64,000 nt of DNA. Origin: Caprimulgus europaeus (lineage: Eukaryota > Chordata > Aves > Caprimulgiformes > Caprimulgidae). Positions 24,067 to 34,900 of this stretch are shown piece after piece. The position numbers and the translations under genes were made by a program. The notes beneath the pieces were generated by a model that did not search any database, was not told where the DNA came from, and saw only the letters and a program-made list of their open reading frames with translations. The stretch spans positions 1,488,001 to 1,552,000 of the forward strand of contig OU015551.1 of assembly GCA_907165065.1 (NCBI GenBank), in the 5' to 3' direction. Within the stretch, counting starts at the first letter, position 1, and each line of letters begins with the position of its first letter.

Positions 24067-25284
24067 CTTAGTGGGTCAAGCTGGGTTTTTACGTGTGTGT
24101 AGGCACTTGCTGTCACTCCAGTAGTGGTTGTGGTTGAACTGGTCACACTGGGTGTGATGTCAGCGTTGGGCTTCGACAGATGTGGTTTGAAGGTGAAATT
24201 TCCAGATATTTCCAGTGGTAGTGGCATTATTTTTACATCTTGGAAAATCCACTGAGTTTCCCCTGTGTGGTGGCTGCATGGACAGGCTTCTCCTCGGAGC
24301 TTTCAGCCTTTGAAGGAGGAGCAGTGAGGAGCTTCAGCCCAGAGGGAGGACCTCAACCAGCCCTGCAGAGCACGGGACACTGCAGACCCAGCAGGATGGG
24401 TTTCTGCTGCTCTGGGACACTCCAGGTTTTTCCATTCCTCTCGGTCTAGAGGAAGGTTAGTTGATGGGAGAAGGTGACTTCATGGCCAGTTCCTGTCCTC
24501 TGGAGCAGCTGCAACAACCTTTGTCCACGAGCTGCTGTCTTCTCCCTCCAGCGTGTGTTGGCCTCTGCTCCCTGCGGCCTCAGGCACCCGTGGGAATGGT
24601 GGCCCTGTGGGGTATGCAGCTGTGGGTCCAAACCTCCATCTCAGGTGGAACTTTCTAAGTGCTACAGTTCACAGCATCAGGTTGGAATCACTTTGGGGGG
24701 TTTTTTTGCACCCCCACAGCATCTGTTGCTCCTTCTGGAGCTGCTCACCCCCAGGTTGAGTTGTTCCCCTCCTGAGCCTGCTCAGCCTGAAGGGGTCAGT
24801 CCACACAACACCTGAGTACCAAGAGCTGTCCTGGAGTCTCTGGAGGCCTCGTGTTGGGTGTGGGCAGATGGAGAGGTCCCCAGCAGCGCTGTGGTGGTGC
24901 CCAGTGCCTGGTCTCCATGTGCTCAGGCAGGGTCCATGTATCTGCAGGCTGCTCAACAGCTGGAACCTTCTGGCACCAACTGCCTTCCCGGTGGCTTTGC
25001 CCTTGGAGGGCTCCAGCCTTGGGGTGCCCTGGTTCTCCTGCCTTCCCACAGGAGGAGGGAGCTGCCCTGCATCCCTCAAGTGCCACCTCTCCCACCTCTG
25101 CCTTGACCACACCCATTACTGGGGTCTCCTGTGGGAAGCTTGGTGGGGCTTTCCATGACCCCTCATTTTGGGAAACCTCCACGTGGTGGCACAGCTTTTC
25201 CCCATTTCATCATGGGTGGGGTTGGCTGCCGGCACTGAAGGATGGAATTGAACTCCAAACTTTTGTAGACATCATCTGGGACCA

Positions 25285-25635
25285 TCTGGACCTCGCCTGA
25301 GAGATGCTGGACCTCGCCTGAGAGACGCTGGACCTCGCCTGGAAGACGCTGGACCTCGCCTGAGAGACGCTGGACCTCGCCTGGAAGGTGCTGGACCTCG
25401 CCTGAGAGACGCTGGACCTCGCCTGAGAGATGCTGGACCTCGCCTGGAAGGTGCTGGACCTCGCCTGAGAGACGCTGGACCTCGCCTGAGAGACGCTGGA
25501 CCTCGCCTGAGAGACGCTGGACCTCGCCTGAGAGACGCTGGACCTCGCCTGAGAGGTGCTGGACCTCGCCTGAGAGGTGCTGGACCTCGCCTGGAAGGTG
25601 CTGGACCTCGCCTGGAAGACGCTGGACCTCGCTTT
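25285..25635. repeat. 21-bp minisatellite
   Basis: About 17 units of ctggacctcgcctgagagac plus g, with variants gagatg, gaagac and gaaggtg. The period of 21 keeps frames open; the reverse strand reads QARSSVS repeats. No promoter, splice or codon evidence supports coding. Confidence 0.95.
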
Positions 25636-28065
25636 AAGACTTTTGGTCTCCTCGTAAGCCAAGAACTTCATCTTCCTCTTCAACTGTGAAGATTTCTCAG
25701 GGTCTGGTTTCAGCTGTGTCAAGCCACCGGTCACTCTTGGGTCTGGATGTGTATCCTGGGAGCCAGCTGATGGGTCATCCTTTGGGGCCAGCAGGGGATT
25801 TGGGATTATTTTTAGCTGTGAATTGGCAGTGATCTGTGCTCGGCGCTGCGCAGCGTCGGGGGCTTTTCGGGTTTGTGCTCTCAGGAAGCTTTTCTTTCTC
25901 TTTCATCTGGATGCAGCTGTGTTGGGTTTTTTTTTGGGTCACAAAGCGCAGAGTACACGGGGAAACCAGCTTCAAGGATCCATCCCACAGCCTTGTGGAG
26001 ATCAAGGCTGGTCACAGCATCACACCCAGCTGCTCCAGGACACCTGGACTCTGTTCTGAGAAGCTCCATGGAGCTGCTCCCTGACCTTCATCCATCACCT
26101 CCCTGCTCCTGGCTGCTATTTTATTCCTCTTCTTCCCTTCTTTTGTCTTGCCCTGGTTCATTCCAAGCTCTTTTGGGCAGGAACACTGTGTGTAGAACAA
26201 CGTGCCCCAGGTGGTGTTGGACAAATACTTTCTGAGCAGCCACGAGGTTTCACTAGACAGGAAAAAAAAGAATTTAAAACCCCACAACTTTTCAGCATTT
26301 TCTACTTGCAAATGGTGACCAGGAACTTCCCGAGTCTTGATGTTTCAGTCCAAGTCTCAGAGACAAAAGGCCAGAGCTAAAATCGCAGCTTTTGCTTCTG
26401 GTTTTGTTTTTGGGGTGGGTTTTGTTGTTATTTTTGTTGTTTCTTTGGGGGATTTTGGGGTTGGTGGTGTTTTTAGGTTTGGGGTTTTTTTCAACACCAC
26501 CAATCCCTTTTTCTCACCCTCATGACAACAGAGAACAGCTTGTGAATGTGGCTGGAGCAGCCCTGGCCTGTTCAAAAGCAGATGGCAAAGAGAGAAGCTG
26601 AGATTCCATCCCCAACAGCACGAAGCCGCTCTGGGGGCTGCCGGTGATGGCTCGGGCCGGGCTTTGCCCCGCTGTGGTGCTCGGGGTGTGGTTGTGGCTC
26701 TGTTCTGGGGAGGTGCTGGAGCCCCTCACACTTGTCTGCAGTTTATTTCACTTCCAGGTTCCCTGGCCTGGAGCACTCTCACTGCAAACACTGCAGGGCA
26801 GTGAATGTTTGTTTTAAGACCACAACTTGCTTTGGAATTTCTTCTGTCAACCTTCAGGCCAATTTTATTATTATTTTTTTTTTATTCATTCCTTCTTTCT
26901 CCTTCTCCCAAAAGAGAGAAAGACATTTTCTTAATCTCATCTTGCATCAGATTTTATCCCAGGCCAATTAATCCAGCCTCAGAGGTGCATTTCTGAGGCT
27001 GCTTGTCTCCATGTGACCTTCAGGGTGAGAATTCCTGCTCCAAACGCAATCCTGAGCCGTTGCCTTTCTCAGGGGCATCTTCCCCACCGTGCTGGCAGGA
27101 TGGGGCAGATCTTTGTCCCTGTTGCCCATCCAGATGCTGTTGTGTTTTAACAAACACAGATATTGCAGGATTGTTCTCTCCAGAGCAGTGGGAGTCCTTG
27201 GATTTTACCAAAGGTTTCTGTTTCTAACGAGGTTGTTAATTTTAAAGGCCAGAGATCTCTTTATGGCATGGAGGGGAAAACCTGACCAGTCAGTGACACT
27301 GCACAGAGGTGGGTCACGCTTTTGTACGAGGTCTGGAGAGGTGACACCTCTCCTTGGTGTTCTTCAGGTGCAAAAATAGGTTCCTGGCAGCCCTGAGCTC
27401 CCCGTGGCTCACCCACGGGGGAGGCTGGTGGGCAGAGTTTGGAGGAACGTCCCTTGCCGTGGTCTGAGTCACACCAAGGCGCTTCGGGGACTTCCTGCTG
27501 CTCTGAGCTCTGGGGAAGGGGGAATTGCAGCCCCTGGTGTGGGGGTCCCTGCTGTGGCCTCGCTGGTGGGTGCCCAGGCCCAGCTGCCTGAAGTCAGGGT
27601 GTGGGGCTGGTTTTTCAGGAGGGCTGGAGTCTCACCCGCCGCTGCTGCCTGTGTTTGGGCTGGGAGGACAGCCCAGTCTCCCCGTGCTTGCAGGAAGCAG
27701 TATTTATTTTTTCCTTGCTGTTGCAGCTCTGTCTCGCTCCATTGTCTGAAATTCCTCTGCACAGATTGACCCATAACTCCTGAAAAAAAATATTAAAAAA
27801 ACAATAACCCCAAGTGCTGGGGCTGGAGCTCCCCCCGCTCTCTGGCTGGCGGCCGTCTGTGCAAACAGTCTGGGCCTGGAATCCACCGGGGCTGGACATA
27901 AAGGTTTGATTCAGGGTTATCCCTGAACCTCCAGGAAGGTTTTAACCTGAAAGCAGGGTTCTAAAGCAGCAGGACCTGTGCATCGTCCCCTCCACCTCCA
28001 GGGAAAGCAGCTCCCCGAGGGCTGTGCCACCCCCCTGCTCCGGGAGCTGGGACATCACGGGGGAA

Positions 28066-28159
28066 ACCAGTGGAAGGTGTCCCTGCTGCTGGCAGGGGGG
28101 TTGGGACTGGATGAGCTTTGAGGTTCCTTCCAACCCAAACCAGTCTGGGATTCTGTGAA
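28066..28159 (+). mobile_element. CR1 extreme 3' end, sense
   Basis: Roughly 95 bases: gtggaaggtgtccctgctgc, the gatgagctttgaggttcctt block and the end gggattctgtgaa. Confidence 0.85.
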
Positions 28160-28324
28160 ACGGCTCCTGGAGCCCCTGGTGCGAGGCCAGGGGAGGTGGG
28201 AGAAGCGTGAGCCGGGCGGGAGGGCACCGGAGCCGGGGAGGAAACCATCGGGAGAGCAGAGAATGAGCAGGAAATCACGTGTGGGGTGAGCGGGGCGGGG
28301 GGAGAACAAAGCCCAGGGAAGCCC

Positions 28325-28432
28325 CGGTCCCTGCCGCTCCCACCCCCGCTCCCTGCCGCTCCCACCCCCGCTCCCTGCCGCTCCCACCCCGCTCCCACCC
28401 CGCTCCCTGCCGCTCCCACCCCGCTTCCTGCT
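28325..28432. repeat. GC-rich short tandem repeat
   Basis: Imperfect repeats of ctgccgctcccacccccgct and ctcccaccccg. C-rich on +, G-rich on -. It lies in a locally CpG-richer part of intron 1 (28170-28440). Confidence 0.8.
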
Positions 28433-29689
28433 GCCGTGGGACACGGGCTGGAGACCGCTGGCTGCCGGGGGCAGGGAGCATCAGGGCAGGAGCCAGCTAA
28501 GGGCTGTCTGCTTTCGGGGAAGCTGGCAGGCTCTGCGTGCCTCAGTTTCCCTCAGCTGCAATGTGCTGGGTGCAGCAGGATTGTACCCCAGGTGTTGGTC
28601 TGCCGGGGTGGCCTTGGAAGGTCAGGCTGCTGTGCTCTGTGGATGCTCTGGGGATGTTGGCCTGGAGGACAGAGCCCATGGGGGAAGGATGGGGCTCCCA
28701 TCCCACCTGAAAGCCTTGTTCCCCAGTGCTGGAGCAGGCAGGTCCCACTGATGGGTGCTGTGCACCCACAACAGCCCCGAGGAGCTGGGCCAGCACTCTG
28801 CACCTTCGGTGCTTGCAGCTCTAGTCCCTCCTGGAGAGCAGTGGCTGTGGACAGAACGTGGTGGGCTCTGGCGAGGATTCGGTGTCAGGAGAGGACTGGG
28901 AGCGGAGCAGCCCCGGGGAGCAGCTCCCCTGCCCACGGACCCTTACACAGCCGGTCCTCCCCCAGGCCGAGCTCCAGCTTGGGTGTCCTGACCCCTCTTG
29001 CTCTTAGACCCTCCCCTGTTTCCCCCCATGCACCCTTCAGCACAAGGAGCCCCTTTATTTGTTATTAATAAAAGCTATTGAGAGCCAATTAGAAGTTCCA
29101 GGGGGTTTGGCCGAGCACCAGGCCCTGCACCGTGCTGGCTTCCTGCAGCCTGGGTGCCGGGGGGACCCGGCTTGGCTTGTTTAACCCACAGGTAACGTGG
29201 CCACCGTGTCCATCAGGGGCTCTCAGTGGGTGTCGTGGGCTCTTGGTGGGCATCACAGGAGAGGAGCAGAGGAAGGTGGTGAGAGTGGGAACAGGGCTGT
29301 GTCCTAGCTCAGCTCGCTCAAAACACACCGAGGGCTGAGCTGGGAGCAAAACCAGAGCTGATGGGTGTAGGTGGGTGTGTGTCTGTGTGCTGGTCTGTCC
29401 GTGTGTCTGTCTCTCACGTGTCCTCCCAGCACACACTTGGCTCCACCTTGACCCTCGGTGCTCTCCAGCCCGTGTTCAGCTTCCTGGCTGTCCTGGGACA
29501 GCTCCGGTGGGAGTCCTGGATGAAGGAGGAGGAGGAGGAAGGCTCCATCTTGGGAACCTGAGCATGGAGCTGGTCCGTGGTGTTTGTCATCCTGCCCCTC
29601 CGGGAGGGAGCAAGGGGCTGGTGTGACCTCGGTGTTGGGCTGTCCCCGTGGGGCTGGGGTGGGGATTTGTGTGGAGCTGATGTTGTAGA

Positions 29690-30422
29690 ACCATCGAATG
29701 GTTTGGGCAGGGTGACAGCCTTGGGGAGTGGCTGGAGAGCAGAGAGGGACCTGGGGGTGTTGGGTGACAGTGGCTGAACATGAGCCAGCAGAGTGCCCAG
29801 GTGGGCAAGAAGGCCAAGGGCATCCCAGCCTGGATCAGCACCAGTGTGGCCAGCAGGACCGGGGCAGTGATCATCCCCCTGCACTGGGCACTGGTGAGGC
29901 CGCAGCTCGAGTGCTGGGTTCAGTGTTGGGCCCCTGACTCCAAGAAGGACCTGGAGGTGCTGGAGCGTGTCCAGAGAAGGGAACGGAGCTGGGGAAGGGT
30001 CTGGAGCACAAGTGTGCTGAGTTCCCAGCTGAGGGAACTGGGGGTGCTGAGCCTGGAGAGAAGGAGGCTGAGGGGAGACCTCCTGGCTCTGTCCAAGTCC
30101 CTTGGAGGAGGGTGCAGAGAGGTGGGGGTGGGTCTGTTCAACCAAGGACCAAGGGACAGGACAAGAGGAAATGGGCTCCAGTTGTGCCCAGGGCAGTTGA
30201 GATGGGATGTGAGGAAGAATTTCTTTGCTGAAAGGGTTCTGAGGCATTGGAAGGGGTTGCCCAGGGCAGTGGTGGAGTCCCCATCCCTGGAGGGGTTGAA
30301 GAGTCGTGTAGACACAGTGCTGAGGGACAGGGGTCAGTGGGGACTGGTCAGTGCTGGGTTCATGATGGGACTCAATGAGCTCAAAGGGCTTTTCCAGTCG
30401 AGGTGATTCTGGGGTTCTCTGG
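29690..30422 (+). mobile_element. CR1 fragment, sense, about 730 bp (longest sense copy)
   Basis: It starts near ccttggggagtggctggaga. The ORF2 remnant on + includes NMSQQSAQVGKKAKGIPAWI-like and SSQLRELGVLSLERRRLRGD segments. The 3' half has the gcattggaaggggttgccca block and ends gattctggggttctctgg. Same subfamily as 19255-19660. Confidence 0.9.
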
Positions 30423-31263
30423 TTGGAAGGGTCCTCTGAAGGTCACCAAGTCCTCCCGCTCTGTGGTGAGCAGGGGTGTGCACGTGGGAAGGAGCTCCCT
30501 GGTTCCAGGGGCTGAGCTGAGCTCTGCCTGTTTGCTGGGGCCAAGGGGAGCCCTGGGCTACCCCACCCCAGCTTGGGGCTTCCCACCAGCCTCCCTGGGG
30601 AGCACTGGGAGCTTCACACACGCAGGACCACCCAGCAAACCCACATCCACCACCAGCAGTGACCCTCAGTGAGCGTCACAGCGGTGTTTGCCCAGGCTGT
30701 GGCTAGTAGCCCTGGTGGCCACCGTGCCTTCCACTGAGCTTGCAGTGAAATCCAGGTTTGCTGGGGAGCGTGGGGGAGGCGGTGGCTGCCGGGAGCTCAC
30801 CATGGAGGTGAGCGAGGTGTCAGTCCCGGGTTCCTGGGTGCTGGTGTCTGTTTTACACCAGCTCTGAGCGTGGCCTCAGCAGAGGTTGGTGCTGGGGGAA
30901 GTGCCCTGACTCAGCCTGGCCACAGCCCCTGGACCCACAGGGACTCTCCCACCAAGCAGCCACTGAGGAGAAAGAACATCCTCTTTTCTCTTCGTAGGAA
31001 ATGACACCCCTGGCGTGGTGTGCCCGTGTCCTCTTCTCCTGGGGACTCTCAGGTGTGACCAGCAGCAGCCTTGGCCCTGAGACCTTGGCTGGTGCCTCTG
31101 AAGGTCTCTGCTGCCACCAACCCCTCCCCATGGGGAGGTTTTTCTCCTCAAGTACCTCACTGCTGGCTCCAGCCTGGAGATGCTCCTCAAGCATTTCACC
31201 TCCTGCCATGGCCAGGCTTTGATTTATTTATGCCAGCAGCTTGGATGTGGGACATCCTGCGGC

Positions 31264-31345
31264 GGTTCTGACCCCTCAGCCTCTCCCACCCCTCAGCCTC
31301 TCCCACCCCTCAGCTGTGAGGAGCGGTTCTGACCCCTCAGCTGTG
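31264..31345. repeat. Short tandem repeat near exon 2
   Basis: Two to three copies each of cccctcagcctctcccac and of a 20-base ggttctgacccctcagc unit lie about 150 bases upstream of the exon 2 acceptor. Confidence 0.75.
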
Positions 31346-31497
31346 ACACCCTTCATCGTGTGAGATACCAGGGAAGGTGTTGGAGGGGCTTTGCGGAGCT
31401 GGGGGCAGGAGCTTGGAGCTCACAACCCCCTTGTTCTCCTCTGCCTCCTCCTTCCCTCAGCCTAATTTTCTCCCTCTCCTTCCACAGCTGGGAGCCC

Positions 31498-31798
31498 GAG
31501 GAGCCACGCTGGGAGGACCCTCTGCGCAGGATGTTCTCTCCACCAAAGAACTCCCTCTAACAGGCGATGATGACAATCCCGGCGGGACCTTGGCAAGCAC
31601 TAACATTTCAGTAGCCCAGCACCCTTGGGTGGCCACTTCTCCCTCCTTCTCCACCCCCCACCCTCCCACCGCTCCCCGGGATGGTGTATTAACCAAGAAG
31701 AGCCCCCGCTTCTTTTCTCCTCGCCCCTCAACTTTCGGCAGCTCTGGGATTTGTATGGCAGCGGCGTAACCGTGGAGAGGCCGGGGTATCACAAACTT
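31498..31798 (+). other. CSNK1G2: CSNK1G2 5' UTR part of exon 2
   Basis: It follows a pyrimidine-rich acceptor (ctctccttccacag|ctggg) and runs without a break into the start codon. It holds four upstream ATG-initiated ORFs: 31531-31560 (9 codons), 31567-31614 (15 codons, double ATG), 31681-31692 (3 codons) and 31755-31769 (MAAA). The frame of the main ORF is also open upstream to at least 31613, but without an ATG. The stacked uORFs suggest translational restraint. Confidence 0.75.
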
Positions 31799-31985
31799 AT
31801 GGATTTTGATAAGAGAGGAGGGAAAGGGGAGCTGGAGGAAGGGAAAAGGATGTCCAAGACAGGTGGAGGAAGGAGCAGTCATGGAGGCCGGAGTACTGGA
31901 ACCAACTCGGGAGTCTTAATGGTGGGTCCCAACTTCCGGGTCGGCAAGAAGATTGGATGCGGCAATTTCGGGGAGCTCCGTCTAG
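31799..31985 (+). CDS. CSNK1G2: CSNK1G2 coding exon 2 (start codon, residues 1-63)
   Basis: Starts [20 protein letters not shown], a Ser/Gly-rich non-catalytic N-terminus, then [20 protein letters not shown], the first kinase strand and glycine-rich loop. It ends after the first base of Gly63 at ctag|gtgaga (phase 1). The ATG context is weak (cttATGg has G at +4 but T at -3), which fits a leaky or regulated leader. A downstream in-frame ATG (residue 18) exists. Confidence 0.97.
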
Positions 31986-34900
31986 GTGAGAAGGGCTTTT
32001 TCTGTCCTCGCTGTACCTGCAGGTGCAGGGCTTGCCCTGGCAGCCCCCTCCCGCTGCAGGAGGAGCTGGCAGATGCCTGTGACCGTCAGCACCAAGGGTG
32101 TTGGCCAGCTCTTGCGTGTTGCAGGTGGCCCCTCGCGCGTTGCAGGTGGCCCCTCGCGCGTTGCAGGTGGCCCCTTGCGTGTTGCAGGTGGCCCTTGGAC
32201 ATTGCAGGTTTGCAGGTGGCCCCTTGGACATTGCAGGTGGCCCTTGCACATTGCAGGTGTCCCTTGCACGTTGCAGGTGGCCCCTTGCCCGTTGCAGGTA
32301 GCCCCTTGCAGGTAGCCCCTTGCATGTTGCAGGTGGCCCCTTGCCCGTTGCAGGTGGCCCCTTGCATCCTTCACAGAGTTCCCTGTTCCTCAGCCCCATC
32401 ACACTGTGTTTGATCTTCCCAAGCCCACCACAGCCTGAGGAACTGATCACAGAGATGTTCCCCATCTCCTCCCCGATCCCTATCGCTCCTTGGCTTTCTC
32501 AGGGCGAGGGTTCCAGTTCAGTCCTGGCTGTTGGAAGCGGTGGCGGCCTGGGTGTCCTGCCAGGCCCAGGATCACTCAGTGAGTCACTTCTGGTGAGGTG
32601 CTGCTGTGTGCTCTCCAGATCTCACCCCACTCGTGCTCAGGGCGCTGCCCTCCCGCTGCACCACCCAGGAGAGCCGGGGCCTGCGGGGTGTCGCTGCGCT
32701 GGGGCGGGTGTCTGGGGAGGGGTCGGTGTTTTCAGTGGCTGAAGTTGGTTCTTTCAGAGAATCTCCTACAATTTCCTGCCTTGGGCTGACTGAAACCCAA
32801 GCACCTGCCGTGGTCACTTCCCATTTTGAACCCAGTTTAGCAGGAAATGGTTCAAACAAGCTCTTGCTTAGCAGGTGGGTGGGTGGGTGGGTGGGTGGCT
32901 CCTCTCCCAAGGCCTGGCCGTGCCCCAGCAGGCTCTCAGCAAGCTCTTAACTCCTCAGTTGGCATCAGGCAGCTGGGAGAGGCCTGGCAGTGCCCAGCAC
33001 CGCTGTGCCAGCAGCACAGCCTGGCTGTCCCCAGGAGTGCGCTGGACGCGGGGATGGAGCCTCTGCCAGGCGCAGCGTTGGCTTTGGCTGGGAAAGGGCT
33101 TGTGCCCCGGGGGGAGGGAGCAGAGCCGGAGCTGGAGCAGGCTGGGAGCCTGGGGCAGCCGTGGCTCTTGCTGTTCTGTGGTGTTTTAAGCAGTGCCTGG
33201 TCCAAGCAAGCTCTGAGCCAGCCCCGCAGCAGCCGTGGTCGCCCCACCAGGCTGTTTGTGAGCGGAAGCAGCCAGAGGTGGGAGCCTGGCGGGAGGCGCC
33301 GGCACCAGGCCGGGCTCAGGGACCCACGCGGAGGGTGGGGTGAGTTTACCCACCTCGCTGTGCTGCCTCTGTCCGTGGGGAGCTCGTGTCAGCTCTTCCC
33401 AGTGGCAGACTGGCTGGTGCCAGGCTCAGCCCTCCTGTTCCTGAGCTCCCCGGTGCGATCGCCGCTTAATTGCAGAGCTTGGGAAGTGCTCTGGTTAAAA
33501 TCCAGCCGAGCGGTTCCTGCGCTCAGCAGCGGAGGGTTTGTGTGTCCTGGTGTCGTGACGAGCTCTGATCACAGAATCCCAGACTGGGGGGGTTGGAAGG
33601 GAGCTCAGGAGATCATCCAGTCCAACCCCCTGCCAGAGCAGGGTCCCTACACCAGGTTGCACAGGAAAGTGTCCAGGTGGGTTTGAACATCTCCAGAGAT
33701 GGAGACTCCACACCCTCTCTGGGCAGCCTGGCCCAGGGCTCCGGCACCCTCACAGTGAGGAAGTTTCTCCTTAAGTTTGTCTGGAACTTCTGGTGTCCCA
33801 GTTTGTGCCCATTGCCCCTTGTCCTGTCACTGGGCACCACTGACAAGAGCCCAGCCCCAGCCATTTGGCCCCCACATTTCAGATATTTATAGACATTGAT
33901 CAGATCCCCTCTCAGTTGCTCTTCTCCAGGCTCAACAGTCCCAGCTCTCTCAGCCTCTCCTCACACAGGAGATGCTCCAGGCCCCTCATCATCTCTGTGG
34001 CCTCCACTGGACTCTCTCCAGAAGATCCCTGTCCCTCTGGAACCGGGGAGCCCAGAACTGGACACAACACTCCAGATGTGGCCTCAGCAGGGCAGAGCAG
34101 AGGGTGGGGAGAACCTCCCTGGACCTGCTGACCACGCTCTTTTTCATGCACCCCAGGACACTGTTGGCCTTCCTGGCCACTGCTGGCTCATGGCCAACCT
34201 GCTGTCCACCAGCACACCCCGATCCTTTTCCTCAGAGGTCCTCTCCAGCAGGTCACCCCCAACCTGTGCTGGTGCATGCTGATCCTTCCTGCAGAGCCAG
34301 GTGTGTGGAAGGGGAGGGATTCAGGATTTGACACACCAGGAGCTCTTGGTACCCGGGTGGGTCTGGTCCCTGCTGTGGGTGCCTCCCTGCAGGGCTGGCT
34401 GGGATGAGGGCTCTGAGCTGTGCAGGGTCTGCTTGTGTCCTTCCACCTCCTTTTCTCTGCTCCCCAGTGGACGTCCCACAGTGGGTACGTGTTTGTGGGT
34501 GACCTCTCATCCAAGATCCTGCTCTAGGCAGGAGGCTGAAACATCTGTGGCTGTTGCTTTGATGTGCTCACTGCTGAGGGTGACCCCCTGCCGTGACCTC
34601 CCCCTCGCTTTTTGGGGACAACACCAAGGTGGACACGAGTCTCCCGTGGATTTGAGGAGCATCTGTGAAACTGGCAGTGGGGGCTGCTCAGAGCAGAGTC
34701 GCTGCAGGGGCCTGGGAGCAGTTGGGCTCGGTTTGCTCGTGGCTGAAGGGACAAGCAGGGAGCTCTTGCTCCGGGGCACTGCAGCGGTCGATTCTCACTG
34801 CGAGAGTTTGTCCTTGCCACCAGCAAGAGAAGCTTCTAGTCCCTTCACATGGCTTTCCTGCCCTGTCACACCCTGTAGTGCCCAGCCAGAGCAGAAGATC

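Noticed and set aside
31625..32413. 262-codon open frame through CSNK1G2 exon 2
   Set aside because: The in-frame core is real exon 2 (31799-31985). The downstream half is intron 2 including the minisatellite, and the upstream part lacks an ATG.
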